Origin: Bradyrhizobium sp.
GTDB lineage: Bacteria > Pseudomonadota > Alphaproteobacteria > Rhizobiales > Xanthobacteraceae
Assembly: GCF_016219575.1 (NCBI RefSeq)
Contig: NZ_JACRMG010000007.1
Coordinates: 1-64,000, forward strand
Length of the DNA stretch: 64,000 bases
Direction of reading: 5' to 3'
Shown: one piece after another, positions 34,932 to 40,858 of the stretch
Position numbering within the stretch: position 1 is the first letter of the stretch
How the letters are laid out: the number at the start of each line of letters is the position of its first letter
The notes under the pieces: model-generated
What the model saw: the letters and a program-made list of their open reading frames with translations, nothing else
Told to the model about the DNA's origin: nothing
Database searches by the model: none
Translations under genes and position numbers: made by a program

Positions 34932-35186
34932 TCAGCGCGCCGTGCCGCTGCGAGCCTGATTGGAGGGCTGGCCGATCTGTGCCGGGGTCGCCGATGCCGG
35001 GTCCGTACGCGTGCCAACAAACTCGGTTTGCACAGCGTCTACCACCCACTTTGCAACGTCGGGATGGCTAACAACATATCCAACCAGTGCAATCGCAAGG
35101 AGCAGCGGCAAGGCGAAGAGCTTCATGCTCCAATTCTGATAGATGTTCGGCTCGTCCTTTGGAGATTTGTCGAAGGGACCGTGCAT
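34932..35186 (-). CDS. Small single-pass membrane protein, unknown function
   Basis: The 84-residue product starts at the ATG at 35186, which has an ideal GGAGG five bases upstream. A longer frame begins 51 bases upstream. One hydrophobic segment (MKLFALPLLLAIALVGYVV) follows a charged cytosolic start (HGPFDKSPKDEPNIYQNW). The tail is hydrophilic and Pro/Thr-rich, probably periplasmic. An exact TGTGA-N6-TCACA site lies 68-83 bases upstream of the start codon, and the Crp/Fnr-family gene lies just beyond it. Confidence 0.72.
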   Translation of the reverse strand: MHGPFDKSPKDEPNIYQNWSMKLFALPLLLAIALVGYVVSHPDVAKWVVDAVQTEFVGTRTDPASATPAQIGQPSNQARSGTAR

Positions 35187-35253
35187 GGACGCCTCCATAA
35201 CGCAGGTACACTCCCCAGGCCCTTCCGCATACCGCACTGCACACGCCTTCCCC

Positions 35254-35269
35254 TGTGAATTGCTTCACA
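35254..35269. promoter_or_regulatory. Exact CRP-type operator TGTGA-N6-TCACA
   Basis: The sequence TGTGAATTGCTTCACA matches the CRP consensus arms exactly. It lies 68 bp upstream of the small membrane-protein start (leftward) and 55 bp downstream of the stop of a Crp/Fnr-family gene. Regulation of the small gene by that or another Crp-type protein is inferred; no clear -35/-10 pair was assigned. Confidence 0.55.
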
Positions 35270-35323
35270 AGCCCGTCCAGTTCACCGCCTTGTGAGGTCT
35301 GCGCCGGAAACGACCACGTTGCG

Positions 35324-36055
35324 TCAGTTGCTATCGTCCGGTCCCGCCTCGATCAGGGCCTGCAGGGGTTCGGCCTTCAGCACCACAATGGCGCCGTGCT
35401 CGAGGCGCACCCAGCCCCGCGACGCCCAGGCGCGCAACTGCTTGTTGATGCTTTCGCGGGTCATGCCGACCATCTCGCTGATTTCCTGCTGAGTAATGGC
35501 GAGCGTGCGCTCGCCCTCCGTCAGCTTGCGCCGCTCGGTCAGCCGGAGCAGTGCGCTGGCTAGCCGGCCGGGCAGGTCCTGCAGAATGACCTGCTCCACC
35601 TGGTCGCTGGTCCAGCGCAGCCGCGCGCACAGCAGCTCGATGAACTTCATGGCCAACGTCGGTTGGCTTCGCACGAACGGCACGAATTCGCGGCGGTCGA
35701 TGGTAAACATCTCGCAATTGGTGTTGGCTGTGGCATCCGCGCTCCTGACCTGGTTATCGAGCAGCGCCATTTCGCCAAATATCTCGCCGGGACCAATCAG
35801 GTTTAGGATGGCGTTGCGGCCGTCCGGCGAAGAGATGCTGATCTTCACCGTACCGCTGATCACCGCAAACAGGCTGGTTGGGGGATCGCCCTTGGCAAAG
35901 ATGGGCGTACCCCGCTTCAGCGTGGCGTGCTTGGCGTAGCGGCAGAGCTGCTCGAACGCATCCGCCTCTAGGTCGGCAAAGTACGGATGTTTGCGCAGGA
36001 CCGACAGCTTGCTGCTTGCAAACCCGCGGGCTTCGCCCTTGTTGTCCTGAGGCAC
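35324..36055 (-). CDS. Crp/Fnr family transcriptional regulator
   Basis: The 243-residue protein has a cyclic-nucleotide-binding domain (GTPIFAKGDPPTSLFAVISGTVKISI, NLIGPGEIFGEMALLDNQVRSADATANT, with the conserved GEMALLD-x2-RSA pattern) and a C-terminal winged helix (LAITQQEISEMVGMTRESINKQLRAWASRGWVRLEHGAIVV). The intact phosphate-binding-cassette pattern (GEMALLDN..RSA) suggests it can bind cAMP or another nucleotide, and there are no Fnr-type cysteines. The GTG at 36055 is chosen; an in-frame extension to 36406 is low-quality sequence. A perfect 20-bp palindrome lies just upstream. Confidence 0.9.
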   Translation of the reverse strand: MPQDNKGEARGFASSKLSVLRKHPYFADLEADAFEQLCRYAKHATLKRGTPIFAKGDPPTSLFAVISGTVKISISSPDGRNAILNLIGPGEIFGEMALLDNQVRSADATANTNCEMFTIDRREFVPFVRSQPTLAMKFIELLCARLRWTSDQVEQVILQDLPGRLASALLRLTERRKLTEGERTLAITQQEISEMVGMTRESINKQLRAWASRGWVRLEHGAIVVLKAEPLQALIEAGPDDSN

Positions 36056-36073
36056 GCTGGTTGACTCCCGGAA

Positions 36074-36093
36074 GGATTGCCGGCCGGCAATCC
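36074..36093. promoter_or_regulatory. Perfect 20-bp palindrome upstream of the Crp/Fnr gene
   Basis: GGATTGCCGGCCGGCAATCC reads the same on both strands and ends 18 bp before the GTG start. It could be an operator or an RNA hairpin in the leader that masks the ribosome-binding site. It does not match the CRP consensus. Confidence 0.4.
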
Positions 36094-36490
36094 CTCCGTA
36101 ATCAACGTAGTCCCTCTTTTCAACCGGAAACCGACTTTTTTTAGCCGCGCTGGGGGGCAGCAGCACGAATATGACGGCCAGCCTCGACGTCGCGACGGTA
36201 GTAAAGCCAGGCGCCCCTTCGTCGGGGCAGTCCCAGAATGATCCAGCATCCGCACAGGCGACACCAAAGCGGGAGACCAAGGGAACCGTGGCCCCGACCA
36301 GCACAGCAAGGTGGCGACAGCTACCGAACCACAGACCGGTCCGCGACGCGGAAATAGCCACTGGCGGCAGCGACCGACTTATCGGCATACGTGAACAGCT
36401 CGACAATCCAATGTTCCGACGCCGTCACCCCAACCACAGCACGCCGAAGATTCCGCGACGTTTGGGACAAGTCGCGCTACGCCAAACAAC
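36094..36490. other. Intergenic region, no convincing gene
   Basis: About 400 bp between the Crp/Fnr gene and the phage-like patch. Open frames on both strands lack a ribosome-binding site, recognisable motifs or normal codon bias. Gene decay at the edge of the phage-like patch is possible. Confidence 0.5.
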
Positions 36491-36524
36491 AAAAAAGCCC
36501 GGTGGCCAGATGGCCACCGGGCTT
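36491..36524 (-). terminator. Strong intrinsic terminator for the GNAT gene
   Basis: A 14-bp perfect stem (AAGCCCGGTGGCCA at 36495-36508 with its complement at 36511-36524) is followed, on the minus strand, by a run of six T. It lies 65 bp beyond the stop of the leftward GNAT gene. Confidence 0.85.
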
Positions 36525-36588
36525 CTTGGAGATGCGACGATGTATGAGTCAGGCTGTTCGCGGTCGTTCCAGCAAGAGTTCAGCTACG

Positions 36589-37017
36589 CTAGCTCAAGAA
36601 TTTGCGCCAATAGAGCGTGTGCGGCCACGCCCACGGATCTTTCGGTCGATACAACCGATAATTTGCCCGGATGAAGTTATTCGCCGAGACAGGATTGTCA
36701 GTAGTATCCGAGACTACCGCGTTCCACCCATTTCGTCGCACCTGCCCCTCCATTGCTCGCATAAACCGTAGCTGCAGGCTGTTTCCACAGTGGCCGCGGA
36801 GCACCCCGACTCGAGAAAAATAGCCGGCGTTGTGAGCACGAGTCGACGGAATCACTCCTGCAAATCCAACCGGCAAGTTGCCACGATAGGCGAGCCACCA
36901 ATGTCCTTGTTCGAAGTCAGGAACGACTGCTGCGTCGAAGAATGTAAGACGATGAATTTCAGTCAGGATATCGGCGATATCCTCGTCGTGGCCGTCGACG
37001 GCGCGAATCCGATACAT
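36589..37017 (-). CDS. GNAT-family acetyltransferase-like protein (phage-associated)
   Basis: The 142-residue protein starts at MYRIRAVDGHD. It shows the GNAT pattern: VPDFEQGHWWLAYRGNLPVGFAGVIPS, YFSRVGVLRGHCGNSLQLRFMRAMEGQ in place of the acetyl-CoA loop, and a closing NNFIRANYRLYRPKDPWAW. The Q/R-x2-G-x-G/A loop is modified (RGHCGNSL). Next to a terminase fragment it is likely a phage-borne gene. The upstream 38 in-frame residues are not part of the protein. Confidence 0.75.
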   Translation of the reverse strand: MYRIRAVDGHDEDIADILTEIHRLTFFDAAVVPDFEQGHWWLAYRGNLPVGFAGVIPSTRAHNAGYFSRVGVLRGHCGNSLQLRFMRAMEGQVRRNGWNAVVSDTTDNPVSANNFIRANYRLYRPKDPWAWPHTLYWRKFLS

Positions 37018-37102
37018 GCCGTATCCTTGGGATAGGTTTCCCCGCCTGGACGAACCAGCCCGAGAAGGGAGCCTGAGACAACTATCGGTTCTGACCTGCC
37101 GA

Positions 37103-37504
37103 TTACTTTCCCAACATGACTTTGAAGCCAAGCCACGCTGCCCCGACGAGCCCCGTCACGATCACCGTGATCATCGCCTTGAAAGTATGGTCCTGCATAC
37201 CGCGGAAAATAATGACGCCGTCGCCCGGCGTCTCGATCTTGTCTGTGAATTGCCGAAAACCATGGCCGAGGCCAAGCGAAGCGATCTTGCTCTCGATCAG
37301 CCGCTTGCTCGACTGCGCCAGCGTGCGTTGCGCCTCGCGGATGCAGACGGCAAGCGTGCCGCGCTCGGCCTGGCAGGTCTCAACCAGCAATTCGCCAAAG
37401 AAATGCGACTTGCCTGAGCCGCGACCGCCATAAACGCCCTTGTAGCGGGCGGGCCTCAGCAGCGGCTCGAAGGCCATGGCTGTCGGGATTTTCAGGATGG
37501 ACAA
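37103..37504 (-). pseudogene. Truncated phage terminase large subunit fused to a membrane-peptide tail
   Basis: The 133-codon frame begins at a TTG with FEPLLRPARYKGVYGGRGSGKSHFF, whose GGRGSGKS is the Walker A of PBSX-type terminase ATPases. It continues normally to IIFRGMQDHT near residue 108, where Walker B and the nuclease should follow. Instead it reads FKAMITVIVTGLVGAAWLGF, a hydrophobic segment typical of holin-like or other small phage membrane proteins. A deletion therefore joined the terminase 5' end to the 3' end of another phage gene. It cannot package DNA. Confidence 0.8.
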
Positions 37505-37598
37505 AGGGTTGACCTGAATCGTTTCTTCGAAAGTGCGGGACAGGGCGCCTCACGACGCTTGCGTTCGTCAATTGCCCTCGCAGGGCGTGTTGCTTTCC

Positions 37599-37874
37599 TC
37601 ACGATCCTGCACCCTTTTCCGATGAATCCCCGGGATGCACGATCACACGCTCGATCCGGTGAATTATCTTGAGCGGATCGTCTCCGCCTTGCAGTGGTTG
37701 CGCTACCTTGCCCCAGCCGCGATCGAGGATCGAATTCGCCGCCGAGACGCGCGCGGCGGGAGTTGCGTCCTTCGAGCGCATGATGCCGACCAGCACATTG
37801 ATTGCGGTCCTGGTGTGGCTGCGGGCGATGGAGCGGATTTCGGTCAGGGTCCTGGCTTTGCTCACTCGTAGCAT
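37599..37874 (-). CDS. Small-terminase-like / phage DNA-binding protein
   Basis: The 91-residue product (MLRVSKARTL start) carries AINVLVGIMRSKDATPAARVSAANSILDRGWGKVAQPLQGG. This is the helix-rich segment that sits immediately upstream of terminase large-subunit genes in many alphaproteobacterial prophages, probably a small-terminase or phage DNA-binding subunit. A 94-bp gap separates it from the terminase fragment on the same strand, as in an intact packaging operon. The start overlaps the end of a 23-residue reading frame. Confidence 0.7.
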   Translation of the reverse strand: MLRVSKARTLTEIRSIARSHTRTAINVLVGIMRSKDATPAARVSAANSILDRGWGKVAQPLQGGDDPLKIIHRIERVIVHPGDSSEKGAGS

Positions 37875-37933
37875 TCCCAAACAGCGATGACGACGAGCCC
37901 GGCGAGCGCAAGCGAGATCAGATAGGCGGTCAC
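37862..37933 (-). CDS. Tiny predicted membrane peptide (23 aa), phage-associated
   Basis: GTG start with AGGAG seven bases upstream encodes MTAYLISLALAGLVVIAVWECYE, a single hydrophobic helix with charged end. It overlaps the start of the small-terminase-like gene. Tiny membrane proteins are common in phage lysis and packaging regions. The strong ribosome-binding site is the main support. Confidence 0.45.
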   Translation of the reverse strand: MTAYLISLALAGLVVIAVWECYE

Positions 37934-38195
37934 GGGCAGCTCCTGGAAGAAAAAGAAAGTGGCGGCATGATCGCTTTCCCTGGATCATTTCCGGCGCGAA
38001 CCATATCCCTCAACCGGAGGGGCCGCCTGCGGCGGGGCGACGAAACCCCGCCGCAAGGCCGGTGCGTTCGCGCGCACCGGCCAGTAACGCGTTGAATAGG
38101 GCTCGGACGGCGGCTCGCTTCCGACGCGGGCAGGACAAGGGGAAGTGTGGCGTCGTGACGTGCGGCCGCCGTCCGATTGGGGATGGGCGTCAAAC
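37934..38195. other. GC-rich intergenic region with hairpins
   Basis: No convincing gene. Two strong inverted repeats are visible: GCCGCCTGCGGCGG near 38023-38036 pairing internally and with CCCCGCCGC downstream, and CCGGTGCG/CGCACCGG at 38060-38081. Their base composition is more extreme than the genes around them. Confidence 0.5.
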
Positions 38196-38286
38196 AAAAA
38201 GCCCGCCGCGGATGGCTCCGCGCGGGCTCTCGATGGTTTTTCCGATGATGGCCTTATGCACCTGATTTGCCCGACGCGTCAAGCGC
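38196..38286 (-). ncRNA. Repeat module copy 1: promoter-like box plus terminator hairpin (candidate sRNA)
   Basis: On the minus strand: a -35-like TTGACG (38277-38282), 17 bases, GCATAA (38254-38259), then about 35 bases and a GC-rich stem (AGCCCGC...GCGGGCT) ending in a run of five T at 38196-38200. Two more copies with the same layout occur at 38459 and 39832. A transcript of about 50 bases starting near 38247 would fit. sRNA status is inference; it could also be a mobile palindromic repeat. Confidence 0.45.
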
Positions 38287-38307
38287 AATTTCGTAAATTA
38301 CGAAATT
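38287..38307. promoter_or_regulatory. Perfect 21-bp palindrome, candidate operator
   Basis: Arms AATTTCGTAA (38287-38296) and its exact complement (38298-38307) flank one central A. The sequence is much more AT-rich than the surroundings and abuts the first repeat module. A related palindrome lies at 38379, so a DNA-binding protein, perhaps a phage-type repressor, may use both. Confidence 0.45.
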
Positions 38308-38378
38308 ATTTCGCGAGCAGATCAAGTAGCTGTGCCTGACATCGCGCGTATTAGGGCGCCCGGGCCGTCAACCCTTTC

Positions 38379-38396
38379 CAATTCGTAAACGAATTG
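38379..38396. promoter_or_regulatory. 18-bp palindrome related to the one at 38287
   Basis: CAATTCGT-AA-ACGAATTG is perfect over eight base pairs per arm. It shares the AATT-CGTAA core with the site at 38287-38307, about 90 bp away. Candidate operator pair; the regulator is unknown. Confidence 0.4.
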
Positions 38397-38458
38397 CGCA
38401 CAAACTGAGGACATGGCTTCGACGAATGGAAACAGCCCTTCGCTAGCGTCGAACCAAA

Positions 38459-38546
38459 GAAAAAAGCCCGCCGCCGGTGTCCGGCGCGGGCCATGCAATC
38501 TTCGCGATGATGGCGGGATGTCAGTGATTTGCCCGACGTGTCAAGC
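38459..38546 (-). ncRNA. Repeat module copy 2 (candidate sRNA)
   Basis: On the minus strand: TTGACA (38539-38544), a conserved CGTCGGGCAAATCA stretch, a weak -10 position (ACATCC), CATCATCGCGAAG, then a GC-rich stem (GCCCGCGCCGG with its complement) followed by six T at 38459-38464. The box and hairpin match copies 1 and 3 while the spacer differs, the pattern of selection on promoter/terminator or of recent transposition. Confidence 0.45.
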
Positions 38547-38614
38547 GCGCTGAATGATTTTCTACAGCGTCGCCCAAGGCGAGTAGGCAACCCGCATGCC
38601 AAAGGAGACGGCCG

Positions 38615-38800
38615 ATGTATTTTGCTGCTGTAGTCCTGCTGATCCTGTCCGGCGTCCTCTACGCGGCCGGACATCGCGAGCTCGGTGCCTATAGCGCCGA
38701 CGTTTGCCGCTATGGCGGAATGTTCTGCGAAAACCCTTCGATCGTGCTGGTCGCCGCCGGCCTTGCCGCCGTCTGGGGCAAGTTCGTCAGCATCCGCTAG
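38615..38800 (+). CDS. Small membrane protein (61 aa), unknown function
   Basis: An ATG with AGGAG seven bases upstream begins MYFAAVVLLILSGVLYAAGH, and a second hydrophobic segment IVLVAAGLAAVWGKFVS follows. Two membrane helices with a short loop containing two Cys (VCRYGGMFCE) are predicted. Its stop overlaps the end of the convergent outer-membrane gene by four bases. No family recognised. Confidence 0.65.
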   Translation: MYFAAVVLLILSGVLYAAGHRELGAYSADVCRYGGMFCENPSIVLVAAGLAAVWGKFVSIR

Positions 38801-39756
38801 TTCCGCATCAGATAGAGCGGCGTGCGAAGCGTCAGCGTGTAGGACGGCTTCGGCACCCAGGCGATCTGTGCGGTGACTCCGAAAAGGCGGTTGTCATCGT
38901 CATCCATGCGGTCGAGGTCGAGGCGCACGATCGGCTGCGTGAAAGGTTCGAATGGCACCAGCCGCAGGATCTGCGCGCCGCCGAACGACTGCACGCCAAC
39001 CCGGCCGGTGAATTTCCAGTTATTGGGCCACTGATAGTAGCCGCCAACCCAGCCGACGATATTGTTGTTGATCCGGGCAAGAGGGGAGTCCACGTCGACA
39101 TTGGTGTGCTGCACGCCGGCCAGCCATCCCCTCGTCTCGTCTTCGTCAAGCGCGTAGCCGAACTCGACGATGTTGTTCAGCGAAGTAACGGTCAGCGGCG
39201 AACCCGGCGCGGAGCGCGTGACCGTCGTTTGCAGCGTCACGGTCGGAAAATATCCGCCATTCTGCTGATAGATGTCGGCCTGGACGCCGAGATTCCAGCT
39301 CGTGACCTCGAGCGACGACCATCCCGACCCGCTGTTCGAGGCGCTGGCGGTGAACCCGCCATAGAGCGAGATGCGGTCGCTGACATCGATAGTGAGCGGC
39401 ACGTCGATCCACGCATTCTGGCTTGCAGGCGAAGTCAGCGTCGGCAGGGTTGGCAAGACCGGCGCGACCGGGAGCGTCGCGGCATTGAGCAACGTCCTGA
39501 GATTGGAGAGCGTCCCGAACGGCGAGAAGGACCCAAGACCGATCGAAAACGAGTTGGCCGGCAACGTCGAATAATTCGTTCTCAAATCAAGATAGATATT
39601 CGGCGACCATGGCGCGGCCGTGCCATTGGCATCGTCGCCGGCGCAGACCTGGCTACCGCTTATCAGCGCAAGCACCATGATCGCCATGCGGCTCGCCGCC
39701 CGCACCCGGCGATACGGGACGTCTCTTGCGCTTCGCCCTCCGCCTACGTTACCCAT
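38797..39756 (-). CDS. Exported beta-barrel-like protein, unknown function
   Basis: The 319-residue protein has a Sec signal (MAIMVLALISGSQVCAG) after an Arg-rich start, and an alternating hydrophobic pattern with many Trp/Tyr/Gly residues (SLYGGFTASASNSGSGWSSLEV, NIVEFGYALDEDETRGWLAG, NIVGWVGGYYQWPNNWKFTGRVGVQ). It ends in SYTLTLRTPLYLMRN. It is probably an outer-membrane barrel, perhaps an unusual porin or transport-like protein. Start at 39756 is tentative; the ATG at 39687 immediately before the signal is the alternative. Confidence 0.7.
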   Translation of the reverse strand: MGNVGGGRSARDVPYRRVRAASRMAIMVLALISGSQVCAGDDANGTAAPWSPNIYLDLRTNYSTLPANSFSIGLGSFSPFGTLSNLRTLLNAATLPVAPVLPTLPTLTSPASQNAWIDVPLTIDVSDRISLYGGFTASASNSGSGWSSLEVTSWNLGVQADIYQQNGGYFPTVTLQTTVTRSAPGSPLTVTSLNNIVEFGYALDEDETRGWLAGVQHTNVDVDSPLARINNNIVGWVGGYYQWPNNWKFTGRVGVQSFGGAQILRLVPFEPFTQPIVRLDLDRMDDDDNRLFGVTAQIAWVPKPSYTLTLRTPLYLMRN

Positions 39757-39829
39757 CACAGACCCTCGGCCGGATCGGACGTTACACCAGCGGAGGGAAT
39801 GCATTCAACCTAATGAGCACGCAAACAAA

Positions 39830-39911
39830 AGCCCGCAGCCGTATCCGGCGCGGGCTCAAATGCTTCTCGCGATAATGGGCAAATGCCACTGATTTGCCCG
39901 ACGTGTCAAGC
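39830..39911 (-). ncRNA. Repeat module copy 3 (candidate sRNA)
   Basis: On the minus strand: TTGACA (39904-39909), CGTCGGGCAAATCA, GCATTT at the -10 position (39881-39886), CATTATCGCGAG, then the GC-rich stem (AGCCCGCGCCGG with its complement) and four T at 39830-39833. It lies between the phasin gene and the outer-membrane-protein gene, both leftward, and could also end phasin transcription. Confidence 0.45.
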
Positions 39912-39926
39912 CTTATTTTCGATAAT

Positions 39927-40280
39927 TCAGAATTTGCCCTTCGCGGCATCCTTGGCGGCCGACATCACCCCGCCGCTGATCTGGCGCATATGCTCGCCGG
40001 CGTTGGTAAACTGGCTGCGCAGGAATTCCGACTGGATGCGCATAGCTTCCTGGAGGTCGGTGGCATGAACCAGCTTGCGGGCATGCTCGAAGGCCGCCCT
40101 CATGTTCTGCTCGGTGAAGGTCAGCGCCTGCTTCGAAATCTCGGTGCCCGGATTCGGCATCGACGCCATGGATTTCGCAGCCGCATCGAAGAACATGCCG
40201 AAGGCCTTTTCAGCCTGGTCGATGGTCTTTTCGGCCAGATCGCGCAATTCCGCCGGAACTTCCAACTTCGGTTCAATCAT
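39927..40280 (-). CDS. Phasin family protein
   Basis: The 117-residue protein is all-helical: MIEPKLEVPAELRDLAEKTIDQAEKAFGMFFDAA, then EISKQALTFTEQNMRAAFEHARKLVHATDLQEAMRIQSEFLRSQFTNAGEHMRQI. This is the phasin 2 pattern of proteins coating polyhydroxyalkanoate granules, which fits a rhizobial host that stores PHB. The ATG at 40280 has GGAGGG upstream and removes a non-conserved 33-residue extension. No PHB synthase is linked. Confidence 0.9.
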   Translation of the reverse strand: MIEPKLEVPAELRDLAEKTIDQAEKAFGMFFDAAAKSMASMPNPGTEISKQALTFTEQNMRAAFEHARKLVHATDLQEAMRIQSEFLRSQFTNAGEHMRQISGGVMSAAKDAAKGKF

Positions 40281-40401
40281 GGTCGCCCTCCAATTTCCGG
40301 TGGACGTTACCATATTTCCGGCTGCTGTCTGCGGCGTATTGGCGGCTTGGCCCAGCTTGCCGGCGAGGACCGCCGGCACCCGGCCACGACGGTGTCGGCG
40401 A

Positions 40402-40494
40402 TCAGCCTCCGCCCGAAACCTGCGTCGCGATATGGAACGCCAGGAAAACCGCCGGCACGCTGATGAGCCTGAGAACCTGATCCACTGAAAGCAT
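40402..40494 (-). CDS. Tiny membrane peptide (30 aa), tentative
   Basis: An ATG preceded by AAGGGGCGAACG encodes MLSVDQVLRLISVPAVFLAF then HIATQVSGGG, one hydrophobic helix. It is followed on the same strand by the phasin gene. Support is limited to the composition and ribosome-binding site. Confidence 0.35.
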   Translation of the reverse strand: MLSVDQVLRLISVPAVFLAFHIATQVSGGG

Positions 40495-40535
40495 CGTTCG
40501 CCCCTTTGTCCCCGACGCCGCCCCCACGGCCTGCG

Positions 40536-40646
40536 TCAATTCCCGCGCTGCGCCGCGTGCTGATCCGAGACCAGCACCTGGTCGGTGTAGGCTGCGCCCG
40601 AGATGGTGAGCAGCGCCAGAATCGATATGACGGCCAGCGTTTTCAT
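40536..40646 (-). CDS. Tiny exported peptide (36 aa), tentative
   Basis: The frame reads MKTLAVISILALLTISGAAY then TDQVLVSDQHAAQRGN, a short signal-peptide-like N-terminus with a small polar tail, followed by TGA. The ribosome-binding site is weak. It is in line with the 30-residue frame 41 bp downstream. Confidence 0.4.
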   Translation of the reverse strand: MKTLAVISILALLTISGAAYTDQVLVSDQHAAQRGN

Positions 40647-40792
40647 GCTGATGATGGTCGTTCTCGAATGTGGCCAAAAACGTCAGCGCTTGGCGCATTT
40701 TCAGGACGTTCCGGGGGAACTTGTTGGAACGTGATGTCGCGCGTGCGTCGTCTTGCCGGAGGGCGGACGAAATTTCGCTAACAAATCTCGGT

Positions 40793-40816
40793 GCATCGCG
40801 CCAAACCGCGCGATGC
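40793..40816 (-). terminator. Hairpin after the alpha-hydroxyacid oxidase gene
   Basis: A perfect 9-bp stem (GCATCGCGC and complement) with a six-base loop lies 43 bp beyond the stop of the leftward gene at 40859. No T-run follows, so it may be a processing or weak termination signal. Confidence 0.35.
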
Positions 40817-40858
40817 CGGATGATGTCGGGATTGTGGCGCTGTCGTAGCCGCCCCGTA

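Noticed and set aside
36171..36674. 167-codon plus frame after the Crp/Fnr region
   Set aside because: It reads through a strong terminator hairpin, shows no family pattern and has no ribosome-binding site.
36491..38000. Complete prophage
   Set aside because: Only a GNAT gene, a broken terminase, a small-terminase-like gene and a tiny peptide are present; no integrase, attachment repeats, portal, capsid or tail genes.
38004..38085. GC-rich hairpins as riboswitch
   Set aside because: No conserved riboswitch core is recognisable and no gene starts directly downstream in either direction.
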